Positions 1 through 9,157 are shown, numbered from the stretch's first letter. The stretch is 64,000 nucleotides of DNA from Paracoccaceae bacterium (GCA_014872875.1 WKFI01000001.1:1-64000), one strand, 5' to 3'. A program made the numbers and translations. The notes: generated by a model from the letters alone, not told the origin.

Positions 1-1
1 A

Positions 2-1951
2 CATGCGCCGGGTTATGCGGAACAGGGCCTGCCTGGCGAACGTTATCGCGCCTATCAGGAGGCCAAGGCCAAAGGTGGTACCGGGCTGATAATGTTTGGT
101 GGATCGTCCAATATCTCCCGAGATTCCGGATCGATCTATGGTCAGATCTATGTGGGGGATGATAGGGTTATCCCCGCGTTTCGCAGCCTGTCGGAACAGG
201 TGCAACGGCACGGGGCGCTTTTGATGTGCCAGGTGACCCATATGGGGCGGCGCACAACTTCGGACAGTGGGGACTGGCTCCCCACCAAAGGGCCTTCGGC
301 GGTGCGGGATCCAGCACACCATTCAATGCCATACGAGATTTCGCCCCGCGAAATTCGCCGTATTGTCGCAGATTTCGCAGCGGCAGCGCGCCGGTGTCGT
401 GACGGTGGTCTGGATGGGATTGAGATCCTTGGATCAGCGCATCTTCTGGGGCAGTTCATTTCTCCACTGTCAAATCTGCGAACCGATGACTATGGCGGCT
501 CTCTGAAAAACCGCGCCCGGTTCCTGATCGAGGTGCTGGAAGCATGCCGCGACGCCGTTGCGAACGATGTTCTAATCAGCATGCGAACCAATTTTGATGA
601 AAGCAATGAAGGTGGGCTGAGTTCCGAGGAAGGTGTCGAACTGGCTCGACTGCTGGGTGCCCACGGGGCGGTTGATATGCTCAATGTGAATGGCGCCTAT
701 GGTGGGACGGATATGGGGCTGACCGAGTACATGCCGGGCATGGCCTTTGCAGCGGCACCCTATGTTGAGCTGGCGCGCCGGGTGCGTGAAGCGAGTGGTT
801 TGCCAACCTTGCAGGCTGCTCGTCTGTCGGATCCTGCGACCGCCGATTGGGCCATTGGTCAAGGATATCTGGACGTGGCTGGAATGACCCGGCCATTGAT
901 CGCAGACCCTGACATCGTTGCTAAGCTTTCTCGGGGCCATGAGCAGCGCATCAGGCCGTGTGTGGGAGCTGGGTATTGCCTGGATCGGATCTATGCGGGT
1001 CGCGAGGCGTTTTGCCAACACAACGTTTCGACCGGACGCGAAATGGTATTGCCGGCGGATGTTCCCGTAGCCGCGACGCGCAAGCGTGTTGTCGTCGTAG
1101 GCGGCGGTCCTGCCGGAATGGAGGCGTCACGGGTTCTGGCCCTGCGTGGTCACGAGGTCACTCTTTTTGAAGCGCAGGCCGATCTTGGCGGACAAGTGCG
1201 GCTCGCCGCCAAAGGCGGCTGGCGCAAGGATGTTATCGGAATTGCCGACTGGTTGGCTCAGGAAATCGATCTGCTGGGCGTTGACGTGCAGTTTAACACT
1301 TATGCGGACGACAAACTCATTACCGCCGAAAATCCAGACGTTGTTTTGATCGCTACAGGTGGAATTCCCATCCAGCCGCTGGAAGAGGAATTGCCGAGTG
1401 TTTGGGATGTGCTTGGCGGCCAAATAAAGGCCAGTGGCGAGATCCTGATTTATGATGGGGTGGGGGAACACGCTGCTCTTTCTTTGGCGGATATGCTCGC
1501 CCAAGGAGGGCATCAGGTGAGACTTGTGACCCCCGACCGTCATCTTGGTCGCGGAATCGGGGGGCAGAATGTTCCGGTCTATATGCGCAACCTGACACGG
1601 GCCAATGCCCGGGTGATGACAGATTATAAGCTGGTGAAGGTCAGCCGCGCGGGCAACAAGCGCATTGCCCATCTGCGGAACGCTTACACCCGCGAACTCA
1701 CCAAGGTCGAAGCGGATATGATCATCTCTGATTTTGGCGTGGATCCGGTTACGGACGTTTTTGACGATCTACGAGAGCTGTCCTGCAATCTTGGGGAGAT
1801 CGATCCGGAGGCGCTTGTCGCGCTCCGACCACAGCCCATGGATGCAAATCCCCAAGGACAGTTCGCTCTGTTTCGGATCGGGGACGCACTGGCCCCCCGC
1901 GACATCCACGCGGCCATGCTCGACGCCAATCGGCTTGCCCGTACGGTTTGA
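2..1951 (+). CDS. DgcA-like FMN/FAD N-demethylase (old yellow enzyme + pyridine nucleotide-disulfide fusion), 5' end outside window
   Basis: The reading frame is open from base 2, so the true start lies left of the window. The visible ~650 residues have an N-terminal TIM barrel of the NADH:flavin oxidoreductase/trimethylamine dehydrogenase family, then a Rossmann FAD/NAD domain starting at VVVVGGGPAGMEA. This is the plan of TMADH, dimethylglycine demethylase subunit DgcA and N-methylproline demethylases, which oxidise an N-methyl group to formaldehyde. The iron-sulfur loop reads CVGAGYC followed by a Cys 12 residues later. The second Cys of the TMADH-type CxxCxxC motif is therefore Ala, which may be normal for DgcA-type members. 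The substrate is uncertain; the N-methyl amine role is inferred from the family and from neighbouring demethylase genes. Confidence 0.8.
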   Translation, partial: HAPGYAEQGLPGERYRAYQEAKAKGGTGLIMFGGSSNISRDSGSIYGQIYVGDDRVIPAFRSLSEQVQRHGALLMCQVTHMGRRTTSDSGDWLPTKGPSAVRDPAHHSMPYEISPREIRRIVADFAAAARRCRDGGLDGIEILGSAHLLGQFISPLSNLRTDDYGGSLKNRARFLIEVLEACRDAVANDVLISMRTNFDESNEGGLSSEEGVELARLLGAHGAVDMLNVNGAYGGTDMGLTEYMPGMAFAAAPYVELARRVREASGLPTLQAARLSDPATADWAIGQGYLDVAGMTRPLIADPDIVAKLSRGHEQRIRPCVGAGYCLDRIYAGREAFCQHNVSTGREMVLPADVPVAATRKRVVVVGGGPAGMEASRVLALRGHEVTLFEAQADLGGQVRLAAKGGWRKDVIGIADWLAQEIDLLGVDVQFNTYADDKLITAENPDVVLIATGGIPIQPLEEELPSVWDVLGGQIKASGEILIYDGVGEHAALSLADMLAQGGHQVRLVTPDRHLGRGIGGQNVPVYMRNLTRANARVMTDYKLVKVSRAGNKRIAHLRNAYTRELTKVEADMIISDFGVDPVTDVFDDLRELSCNLGEIDPEALVALRPQPMDANPQGQFALFRIGDALAPRDIHAAMLDANRLARTV

Positions 1952-2162
1952 AGGGGTCCGGGAGGGCCAGTTGCACAACACGCACACCCGCCAGAAAATG
2001 CCGTATCCCAGCGATATGGTTTTACCGGGGTAGGGCATCATGGTCGGTGCGGCCGGGTGATGAATATGGCGAACAACCCAAGGGTGCCAAAGCCGGGTCA
2101 GGTTTGGGGGGCATGGTGGGCATTGATGCAGTGACAGATGCTTCGCGGTTCGCAGAAGACTG

Positions 2163-3758
2163 TCAGGCAGTTTCCAACTGAGATGAAGTGTTTTGGGTTT
2201 CCGTTGCGAACATGGCTTTCAGCGCCCGTTCTGCGACCAGCGCCATCATGAAAGCCGAGCTGGTGAAGAAGCCGGGCCCCCAAAGCATCATATTGGCGAC
2301 ATAAATGTTGCGCGACCCGTTGGATCGAAAGGTCTTCATATCGACCGAAGCGCCAAGGCCACGCTCATCCTTCCGAAGCAAACCTGTGGCGGCCAGTGAC
2401 CGCACGAGAGCGGGCTGATCGGCGCTTTCGACATCGCGTACAACGCTGCCTGTCGTGTTCACGAGAACCTTCGCCGGGTCGCTTCCGAAGGCATGCGTGA
2501 CCCGATAGCAGTCTTCGGCCTGATCGAATGCTACATTGCGAACGTCCTTGCGGACCGTCAGCCGCCCGGCGCGGTGCAGGGCGAGAAGCTTTTGCGCTGT
2601 CGATATCGGGCATGGGGCGAAGAAACTCAGGAAAGCGCTTTCGATATCTGCGCGATAGTGCATCTGTGCGTCGGGGCTCAGGACTGTCCCAGCCCAGCCG
2701 TCCCAAAGGTCGATCTGAGCGTCCGAGAAAAGATCGACGAGAAAGTTTTCGCCCGCCGTTCCGGAAGCGTCGTCGATGGCTTTGGCAAGCAACTGTCCTG
2801 CCCGTTCGTTGACGTGTTCGTCCGTCTTGCACCCCTCATATGGCGCAAGCAGAGCATCGGTGTTCAATGTCACCTGATGGTCTGAGGCTTCGTCCAGAAC
2901 GGCGGTTTGAATGTGCTGCAGCGAAACGCGCCCTGCGCCAGAAACCTGCGTCAAGGCCTCTGGCGTCAGGTGTTGCCTGTCGATCCTGATCGGCGACCGG
3001 CTTTGCAGGGCCTTAAGCCGCCCGGAACGGGAACAGAGCACAACGTGCCGGTCATTTCTGCCTGGCACAAAAGTTAGTTGCCCGTCCGCGTTCTCGACGA
3101 AGCGAGCGCCTGTGTCGCTTGAAAACAGGCGGTTGATCACATCATAGGCCGAGAGTGAGGTCCCGAGCACGTGAACGGTCGCGTCGTACGGAATGCGATC
3201 GAACGCATCTGTGCGAATGTGATTTGCGATATACAGCGCGCCTGACCCGTTAAGCGGACTGGGATAAGGGTCATGATCCGGACAACGACCGGTGGTGAGC
3301 AGGGCGGCATCGGCGGTGGTGTGCCCTTTGGCGCATCCAATCTGGACACGGCCATCGGGCAATTCTGCCATCGACGTCGCCTCGTGCGGGACGAGCGTAA
3401 CCTTGATCCCTTTGACGGCCGCCGAAAGGCGCGCCGCTGTGAACGCCTCTTGAAGAAACTCCCCGAACACCTGCCGTGGCAAATGTCCGCGTGGGTCCAT
3501 CTTGTCCGCATATTCAGGCTTGGTTTCTAACCAATTCAAGAAAGCGCGGCGATTTCCCGGCACGAGGCACAGGCTATCATTGGTGTTGTTGAGCATGTAG
3601 TCCCGACAGTCATCCGCCCGGTAGGGGTATCCGGGTCCAAACTCACCTGTGCTTTCGAAAATCGTGATTTCCTTGACCGGGTACTGGTCAACCAGTTGGT
3701 AGAAGGCACTGGTGCCGGTAAAGCCGCACCCTACGATGGCGATATGCTTCAGCGTCAT
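2163..3758 (-). CDS. FAD/NAD(P)-binding flavoprotein (YdhS/HcaD-like, FAD_NAD-binding domain)
   Basis: This encodes 531 residues starting MTLKHIAIVGCGFTG, a GxGxxG dinucleotide-binding loop, with a Glu-ending second strand and further conserved blocks such as GPGYPY and a mid-protein GTSLSAYD segment. These fit the FAD-NAD(P)-binding family of poorly characterised flavoproteins. The ATG overlaps the stop of the upstream LysE gene in an ATGA, so the two are translationally coupled. The frame is open for about 180 codons further upstream, but that stretch is the antisense frame of lysE and has no protein character. The substrate is unknown. Neighbours suggest export and oxidation of an amino-acid-like compound under Lrp control, which is inference only. 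Confidence 0.8.
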   Translation of the reverse strand: MTLKHIAIVGCGFTGTSAFYQLVDQYPVKEITIFESTGEFGPGYPYRADDCRDYMLNNTNDSLCLVPGNRRAFLNWLETKPEYADKMDPRGHLPRQVFGEFLQEAFTAARLSAAVKGIKVTLVPHEATSMAELPDGRVQIGCAKGHTTADAALLTTGRCPDHDPYPSPLNGSGALYIANHIRTDAFDRIPYDATVHVLGTSLSAYDVINRLFSSDTGARFVENADGQLTFVPGRNDRHVVLCSRSGRLKALQSRSPIRIDRQHLTPEALTQVSGAGRVSLQHIQTAVLDEASDHQVTLNTDALLAPYEGCKTDEHVNERAGQLLAKAIDDASGTAGENFLVDLFSDAQIDLWDGWAGTVLSPDAQMHYRADIESAFLSFFAPCPISTAQKLLALHRAGRLTVRKDVRNVAFDQAEDCYRVTHAFGSDPAKVLVNTTGSVVRDVESADQPALVRSLAATGLLRKDERGLGASVDMKTFRSNGSRNIYVANMMLWGPGFFTSSAFMMALVAERALKAMFATETQNTSSQLETA

Positions 3759-4381
3759 GAAAGCGCGCCCCACGCGATCCATCCGCCCCAGATCAAAAGC
3801 ACCAAGCCGGAAATCAGGTCGAGCCAGCGTGTCGCGCTTGGCGTGATGCGAGTGCTTGCCTTGGACGCGGCCGTCACGAGAAACATCCACCAAAGCGCCG
3901 AGCCGGCGAAGACCCCGAGAACCAGCATGTATGCGGCTCCGGGTGACGCTGACGTGGATGCGCCGATGCCCGCAACGAGCGCCACAAATGCCAGGATGGT
4001 CATCGGGTTTGAGATGGTCAGTGCGAATGTGGTGGCAAAGGCAGGAACAAGACCTCTGGGGCCACGAGCATTCGCTGGCTTTGCCTCTATCCCTGCGCCC
4101 TTGAGAAACGCGCGGATGGACAGCGCACCGAGGATCGCAATCAGCAACCCACCAAAAAGCTCCATTGGCTCTGCGTAGCTGACCAATATACCCGTTGCCG
4201 CAAGGCCAGCAGCAACCATGAACCCGTAAACCGCATCCGCGCTGGCGGCCCCCAGTCCCGAAGCCATGCCAGAGGCCTTCCCATCTGCGAGCGTGCGTTT
4301 GATACACAGCAGACCAATGGGGCCAACCGGCGCTGCAACGGCCACGCCGACGCCGACGCCCTTAATGAAAACTTCAATCAT
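3755..4381 (-). CDS. LysE/RhtB-family amino acid exporter
   Basis: A 208-residue inner-membrane protein with about six hydrophobic segments. The N-terminus carries the family signature region PVGPIGLLCIKRTLADG (residues ~18-34), typical of LysE/RhtB translocators that expel amino acids or their derivatives by proton exchange. It starts one base after the Lrp-type regulator stops (4383) and shares its stop with the flavoprotein start, so the three form a tight operon. Lrp-type regulators next to LysE exporters commonly sense the exported amino acid, so substrate-induced expression is likely. The exact substrate cannot be told from sequence. Confidence 0.9.
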   Translation of the reverse strand: MIEVFIKGVGVGVAVAAPVGPIGLLCIKRTLADGKASGMASGLGAASADAVYGFMVAAGLAATGILVSYAEPMELFGGLLIAILGALSIRAFLKGAGIEAKPANARGPRGLVPAFATTFALTISNPMTILAFVALVAGIGASTSASPGAAYMLVLGVFAGSALWWMFLVTAASKASTRITPSATRWLDLISGLVLLIWGGWIAWGALS

Positions 4382-4382
4382 C

Positions 4383-4847
4383 TCATTCTCCGTCGGATCG
4401 GGGGGCGACGCGAACTGCCGCGGTCTCTTTGTGCGTTTTCAGGGCGAAAATCGTTTCAGTGTGCGTCACGGCAGTAAGCGGTTTCACCACCTCGGTAAGA
4501 AAGTCCTGCACGGCAGCCATGTCCCGCACGCGCAGTTTCAGAAGATAGGAATGACCTCCCGAAATATGATGAAGCTCCATGACTTCCGGCCGAGCGCAAA
4601 GAGCGTCTACGGCTTCCGCTTCGCCCGCATACCCCATGTCGATCAGAATAAAGCCCGCAAGACCCGCGCCGACCCGGTGCGGATCAAGTGCGGCGTGCCA
4701 GCCCTGGATCGTGCCGTTGGCAGCAAGCTTTCGCAGGCGGTCATTGGCAGTCGATGTTGGCACGCCAGCAGCCTCGGCAATTGCCGCGCTGGACGCACGC
4801 CCATCCGCTTGCACGATCTCGCATACTTTCCGGTCAACGCTGTCCAT
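4383..4847 (-). CDS. Lrp/AsnC-family transcriptional regulator
   Basis: A 154-residue protein with an N-terminal winged helix-turn-helix (residues ~2-60, DRKVCEIVQADGRASSAAIAEAAG) and a C-terminal RAM/ligand-binding domain containing the G-HSYLLKLRV strand. Members bind amino acids and control transport or catabolic genes. It is first in an operon with lysE and a flavoprotein, so autoregulation together with exporter control is likely. The region upstream (4848-5068) carries several inverted and direct repeats that could be its operator. Confidence 0.9.
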   Translation of the reverse strand: MDSVDRKVCEIVQADGRASSAAIAEAAGVPTSTANDRLRKLAANGTIQGWHAALDPHRVGAGLAGFILIDMGYAGEAEAVDALCARPEVMELHHISGGHSYLLKLRVRDMAAVQDFLTEVVKPLTAVTHTETIFALKTHKETAAVRVAPRSDGE

Positions 4848-4950
4848 TTTCGGCCTCTGTCTGGAATCATCGGCTGATTACGTATGCTGTCCGAAAAATA
4901 GCGTCAACATCGGATGACTCGAGTGGATTGTCTCGATGCTGCCGGATGCT

Positions 4951-4987
4951 GGCCGATTGATCGGCCGATTGATTGGCAAAGTGCCAA
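4951..4987. repeat. Cluster of inverted and direct repeats upstream of the Lrp gene
   Basis: GGCCGATTGAT occurs twice, 12 bases apart (4951 and 4963). The first copy with its neighbour forms the palindrome GGCCGA-TTGA-TCGGCC (4951-4966). A second palindrome, TTGGCA-AAG-TGCCAA, follows at 4973-4987. The cluster lies ~100 bases upstream of the Lrp-lysE operon and downstream of the dioxygenase stop at 5069. It could be an operator or a transcript-end structure; no T-tract follows. Confidence 0.5.
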
Positions 4988-5068
4988 CTCGAGGCTGTTT
5001 TTCATGCAAAGCCGATGTCTGTTCGGGTTTCGCGTGTCCCGGTATCAAACAAAACAGGCCAGACGGAG

Positions 5069-5914
5069 TCATCGGGAGCTGCCGAGCCGCCGGTCCTCGA
5101 TGACTGTCACGCGATTCATACAGCGGTAGTTGGGAAGATAATCCGCGACCGCATAGTGCATGGTGGCCCGGTTGTCCCACATCACCATATCGCCCTGCGA
5201 CCAACGCCAGCGGACCTGATCTTCGGGTCGGTTCATGTGATTGGACAGCCACACGCGCAATGAGTTGGATTCGTTGGTCGTCAGCCCGACGATATGTGTG
5301 ACGAAAGCCTCGTTGAAATTCAGGAACTTCTGCCCGGTAACCGGGTGCCGTTCCACGATCGGTCTGAGGCGGTGTCCAAAACGGCCGACAGTTTCGTTCA
5401 AGCGTTCTTCGCCAGACTGGTTGCTTGTGTTCCCGGCAAAACTGTTGCGGAAATCACCGAGATCGTGAACGGCGACAAGATCCTCCAGGTCCTGTTTCAT
5501 GCCAGAAGGCAGCCGGTCATAGGCCGCGAAACTGCTGGACCAGAGCGTGTCGCCACCACAGTCAGGAATCTGTCGGGCAACAAGGATCGAGGCAAAAGGT
5601 TGCCGCTGTCTGAACGTGAGGTCGGTGTGCCAGCTGTTGGTGTCCGGCGGGGCTCCGGAATCGTTTTCAAGCTTCACGATGTTCGGGAAACCTTCGACAT
5701 GTGGGTACAGAGGATGCGGTTCATCGATCTGGCCGAAATCCCGGGCAAAATTCAGATGCGCTTCTGGTGATATCGTGCAATCGCGGAAGAACAGCACCAG
5801 ATTGGACATCAGGGCATCATAAATGGCCTGATGCAGATCCGCGGGGATGGGTTGAGTAAAATCAATACCTCTCACCTCGGCTCCGATGGCGGGTGTGACT
5901 CTCCTGATGTCCAT
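5069..5914 (-). CDS. TauD/TfdA-family Fe(II)/2-oxoglutarate dioxygenase
   Basis: A 281-residue protein with the 2-His-1-carboxylate iron triad visible as WHTDLTF (His96, Asp98) and His253 in ATMHYAV, followed by Arg residues (264/268) in position to bind 2-oxoglutarate. The length is usual for the family, which hydroxylates sulfonates, aryloxyalkanoates, betaines and other small carboxylates. It is transcribed divergently from the LysR gene at 6066 with a 151-base AT-rich spacer, so that LysR is its probable regulator. The substrate cannot be assigned. Confidence 0.88.
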   Translation of the reverse strand: MDIRRVTPAIGAEVRGIDFTQPIPADLHQAIYDALMSNLVLFFRDCTISPEAHLNFARDFGQIDEPHPLYPHVEGFPNIVKLENDSGAPPDTNSWHTDLTFRQRQPFASILVARQIPDCGGDTLWSSSFAAYDRLPSGMKQDLEDLVAVHDLGDFRNSFAGNTSNQSGEERLNETVGRFGHRLRPIVERHPVTGQKFLNFNEAFVTHIVGLTTNESNSLRVWLSNHMNRPEDQVRWRWSQGDMVMWDNRATMHYAVADYLPNYRCMNRVTVIEDRRLGSSR

Positions 5915-6065
5915 GTGTTGCTGTCTCCTGCGTTCTGTCCGCGGCGTGGTTCTTCATTCCGAAAAGTAATGGCATTTGGGTCAAAGGCCCGCGATCAGCT
6001 AACGCTAGAGCGAAAAGAGGATTTTCCCTATTGAGAAATTCGAACATGAGCCATTACCAATAGTT

Positions 6066-6977
6066 ATGAAAAGATATCGACGCCTTGTGCCCTCGACTTC
6101 CCGGCTGATTGCGTTCTCCGCTGTTGCAAAAACGGGAAACATCACCGCAGCAGCGGATCTGCTTGGGCTGACGCAGGCTGCCGTCAGTCGCCAGTTGCGT
6201 GAACTGGAGGATTTCATAGGGCGACCACTTGCTATCAGATCTTCCAAGGGGGTCCGGCTGACGCAGGCTAGGCAGCGTTTGATCGCCGAACTGCCTGGGG
6301 CGTTGGATCAAATTTGTGATGCAGTGGAAGCTGCTGCTGCACCTGAAAACAGCTCAAGCCTAACTGTGTTTTGTGACCATAGCCTGACCACAACTTGGCT
6401 CAGTCGAAAGATACTGGAGTTCGAAAGACAACATCCTGAAATCAAAGTGCAAGTTCTGTCTTCCAATCGCAGGCCGAGTGTTTTTGCCGGGCAATTCGAC
6501 CTGGCCGTATTATATGGTCGGCCCGATTCTGGCACGTTTCAAAGCAAACCGATCTGCCCCGATCGTGTCTTTCCTGTTGCTGCGCCGTCTGTTCTGGCCA
6601 CCCTGCCGGCCGAAAAGAGCCTGGACGCCTTGTTGGATTACCCGTTGCTGGACATTTCCGAAACCCGGCGTGATTGGTTGACCTGGCCCGACTTTCTGAA
6701 GGCGCACGGAATTGCCAAACCGCCAAAACCAAAGACCGTCTTTGACAGCTACGCCATTGCCTTGGAAGCCGCGCGTTTGGGGCATGGCCTTTTGCTGGGA
6801 TGGGAGCTGGTGATTGAAAACCACCTGGCCGACGGTAGCCTTCAATCGGTTGGGCCTTGGTCATTGGATTGTCCGGGAGGACTCCGCCTTCACTTCAATC
6901 ACGGTCAGATGATCGAACCTGCATCGATCTTTATGCAATGGCTCTGTCCATCTGACGAAACTGAGGTCTCCGGATAG
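6066..6977 (+). CDS. LysR-family transcriptional regulator
   Basis: A 303-residue protein with an N-terminal winged helix (residues ~8-66; ITAAADLLGLTQAAVSRQLRELE is the recognition region) and a periplasmic-binding-protein-like effector domain containing VFCDHSLTTTWL and FDLAVLYG, as in the GcvA-like subgroup. It is divergent from the TauD-type dioxygenase gene. The shared spacer (5915-6065) holds the A/T-rich imperfect dyad ATTTTCCCTATTGAGAAAT near 6020-6040, a plausible T-N11-A-type site. Regulation of the dioxygenase is inferred from the arrangement. Confidence 0.9.
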   Translation: MKRYRRLVPSTSRLIAFSAVAKTGNITAAADLLGLTQAAVSRQLRELEDFIGRPLAIRSSKGVRLTQARQRLIAELPGALDQICDAVEAAAAPENSSSLTVFCDHSLTTTWLSRKILEFERQHPEIKVQVLSSNRRPSVFAGQFDLAVLYGRPDSGTFQSKPICPDRVFPVAAPSVLATLPAEKSLDALLDYPLLDISETRRDWLTWPDFLKAHGIAKPPKPKTVFDSYAIALEAARLGHGLLLGWELVIENHLADGSLQSVGPWSLDCPGGLRLHFNHGQMIEPASIFMQWLCPSDETEVSG

Positions 6978-7128
6978 AACCCGGGACCCGATCATGATGT
7001 GCATGGATCGAACGGTAACAGAGAGTTGGGCCAGTGACGCGCCTGATACAAAGCTTTCAGTTGGGAAATTGATGTTAAGAGGCTACTAAATCCAATCCTT
7101 TCTGAAAGACAGCCTCCAACGCAGGTGA

Positions 7129-7296
7129 CCGATCGGGTTCGGCGACTGGTCATTCGGCTGGATCGAATAGGGCGACCTGACCCGCGACGCCCTGCTGGCG
7201 GATCAGTTCGAGGTCGAGGTTGAGGACCCGCGCTATCCGGCGCAGCTGCACATGGGCGGGCTCTATGATCCCGGCGGGAAGCGGCTGCGCAGTTAA
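7129..7296 (+). pseudogene. Decayed 3' end of a DMGDH/sarcosine dehydrogenase-type GcvT protein
   Basis: Codons 7138-7293 translate to a recognisable GcvT-fusion C-terminus: SFGWIE, an in-frame TAG at 7168-7170, then DALLADQFEVEVEDPRYPA and a terminal DPGGKRLRS before TAA. The end pattern matches the intact DMGDH-type proteins in this window (for example GWVETG...ALLADAYEAEI in the gene ending at 29570 and DPQNERLKA in the gene at 11147). A TGA at 7126 and the lack of upstream homology show that only the last ~55 codons survive. It is not expected to be functional. Confidence 0.75.
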
Positions 7297-7399
7297 GTCT
7301 CTGCAGGCGCTTGACACTCGGTAGTCTTGTTTGTGAATTCAACACTTAAAGGGCCGCACCGATTGGCCATTCGAACAGACCACGCACAGGGATACTTCC

Positions 7400-8647
7400 A
7401 TGACGACGTTTACGATCAACTCGGACCGCCTGTGGGGGCGTCTCATGGCGTTGGCCGAAATCACCCGACCTGACCTGCCCTGGACCCGGCGGTCATTTTC
7501 CCCGGAATTCGATCGGGGTCGGGACTGGCTGCGGCAGGAGTTCGAAAGTGTCGGCCTTGACGTTTCGCTGGACACCGCAGGCAACATGATCGGGCGTTTG
7601 CCGGGCAGTGCGCAAAAGAACCGCCCGCTCATGGTTGGATCACACAGCGACACGGTGCCCAGCGGCGGACGATTTGACGGAACGTTGGGGGTGCTGGCCG
7701 GGCTGGAGGCGATCCAGACCTTGCGCGAAAACGGCGTGACGCTGGAGCATGACATCGAGCTGGTGGATTTTCTGGCCGAGGAACCCAGCGAATTCGGCCT
7801 GTCCTGCATCGGCTCCAAAGCGATGGCGGGCATGTTGCAGGACAGTGACCTTGATCTGCAGGACGGAACCGGCAGAACGCTGCGCGAGGCCATGCGTTCG
7901 ATTGGCGCCGTCCCCGAACAGCTTGACCAGGCACGGCGTGCGGAAAATTCCAACGCTGCCTATCTGGAGCTGCATATCGAACAGGCCACGCGGCTCAAAT
8001 CCGCCAATGTCGAGATCGGTGTGGTGACCGACATTGCCGCCATCCGGCGTGACAACGTTCGGGTGCTCGGGCAGACCGATCACGCTGGCGCAACGCCGAT
8101 GGGTCTGCGCAAGGATGCGCTGGTCACAGCGTCCCAGATGATCGCGCTGACCGAGGAGCTGACCGAACAGGCCAACGAGGACGGCGCCGCCATCGTGGCC
8201 ACGATCGGCCGGCTTGAGCTGTCCCCGAATGCGGCGAATGCGGTGCCCGGCGTGGTGGAGTTCACGCTGGAAAGCCGCAGCGGAGACGATGACAAGCTGC
8301 GCGCCCATACCGAAGGGCTGCTGCGCCGTTTCGAAGAGATCGCCAGCGCCCGCAGACAGAAAGTCGAGATCCAGCCGATCAGCTGCGGTACGGCTGTGAA
8401 ATCCGCCGGGGCTGTGATGCAGGCTATTGAAACTGCCACGCGCGACGCCGGGCTGTCTTCGATGCCGCTGTCGAGCGGCGCCGGTCACGATGCCGCCTAT
8501 GCTGCGCGGCTGGGACCTGCGGGGATGCTGTTCATCACCTGCCAGGACGGGCGCAGCCATACGCCTGAAGAATGGGTGGATCAGCCCGAATGCGCCGAGG
8601 GCGCGCAGGTGTTGATGGGGGCGATGCTGGAGCTCGACAAACTCTGA
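7400..8647 (+). CDS. M20-family Zn hydrolase: N-carbamoyl-amino acid hydrolase/allantoate amidohydrolase type (HyuC/AmaB-like)
   Basis: A 415-residue member of the hydantoinase/carbamoylase branch of M20 peptidases. Metal ligands are visible: His82 in GSHSDTVPSGG, Asp93 in FDG, Glu128 in AEEPSEFG, His192 in ELHIEQ and the C-terminal His in GAGHDAAY. These enzymes hydrolyse a carbamoyl or ureido amide, releasing CO2 and ammonia, in hydantoin, pyrimidine or allantoate breakdown. It stands alone between two decayed genes (7129-7296 and 8680-8808), so its original operon seems to have been lost. The substrate is uncertain among N-carbamoyl amino acids, beta-ureidopropionate and allantoate. Confidence 0.88.
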   Translation: MTTFTINSDRLWGRLMALAEITRPDLPWTRRSFSPEFDRGRDWLRQEFESVGLDVSLDTAGNMIGRLPGSAQKNRPLMVGSHSDTVPSGGRFDGTLGVLAGLEAIQTLRENGVTLEHDIELVDFLAEEPSEFGLSCIGSKAMAGMLQDSDLDLQDGTGRTLREAMRSIGAVPEQLDQARRAENSNAAYLELHIEQATRLKSANVEIGVVTDIAAIRRDNVRVLGQTDHAGATPMGLRKDALVTASQMIALTEELTEQANEDGAAIVATIGRLELSPNAANAVPGVVEFTLESRSGDDDKLRAHTEGLLRRFEEIASARRQKVEIQPISCGTAVKSAGAVMQAIETATRDAGLSSMPLSSGAGHDAAYAARLGPAGMLFITCQDGRSHTPEEWVDQPECAEGAQVLMGAMLELDKL

Positions 8648-8679
8648 TTGGACACGGGGGCAGGGCGCGCGGTCACGCC

Positions 8680-8808
8680 TTAGCCGGTGACCCCGTGCCA
8701 TAGCACAAGCCGCTGTTCGGTCATCTCTTCGGTGGCAAAATGCGGCTCTTCCTTGCCATGTCCGCTTGCGCCGACACCGCCGAATGGATCGCGTCCATCG
8801 CGTCGCAT
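8680..8808 (-). pseudogene. Decayed 3' end of an aldehyde dehydrogenase gene
   Basis: Minus-strand codons ending at the TAA at 8680-8682 spell a typical aldehyde dehydrogenase C-terminus: DPFGGVGASGHGKEEP then TEEMTEQRLVLW. The intact enzyme at 28152 has the same block (PYGGCKASGWGREGP then DMTEERLI). Only about 42 codons remain and no catalytic domain is present upstream, so this is a remnant left by deletion. Confidence 0.75.
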
Positions 8809-9157
8809 CCAGACGGGGCAAGCCTTTCCCCATCAGCACCTCAACCTGCCGTAACATTGAGACAATCTCCTAGGGCTTCGGTCGCTTGATTGCCATTCTC
8901 GGTCCCCCGATTCCTAAACACAGCGGTGGACCAGTTCAGATGGGGAGGCTCACAACGTTTTTTGGCCCCGGTGTCAGGTTGGCTTTTGTGTCACAACAAA
9001 AAATCAGGGTGGGACCAGAACGCCCTAGTCCCGATTCATCCATTGGGAAAACACTGTCCCAACGGCCGAAACCAACCCGCGTGAGCAGCCGTGACACAGC
9101 TTTTTGTTGTTGGGAAATCTGGTCACGATATACAGGGTTCGGGCAAGGAACGGGAAC
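8809..9157. other. Non-coding stretch with a possible IS-end remnant
   Basis: No convincing gene is seen in these ~350 bases. A 27-base segment at 8926-8952 (GTGGACCAGTTCAG followed by ATGGGGAGGCTCA) resembles the segment at 15262-15287 just after the IS3-type transposase fragment, hinting at an old insertion sequence end. The 3' part must hold the promoter of the cupin regulator gene starting at 9158. Confidence 0.4.

Noticed and set aside
3759-4307. N-terminal extension of the flavoprotein frame
   Set aside because: The extension is the +2 antisense-like frame of the LysE gene, lacks domain similarity, and the ATGA junction gives a better start at 3758.
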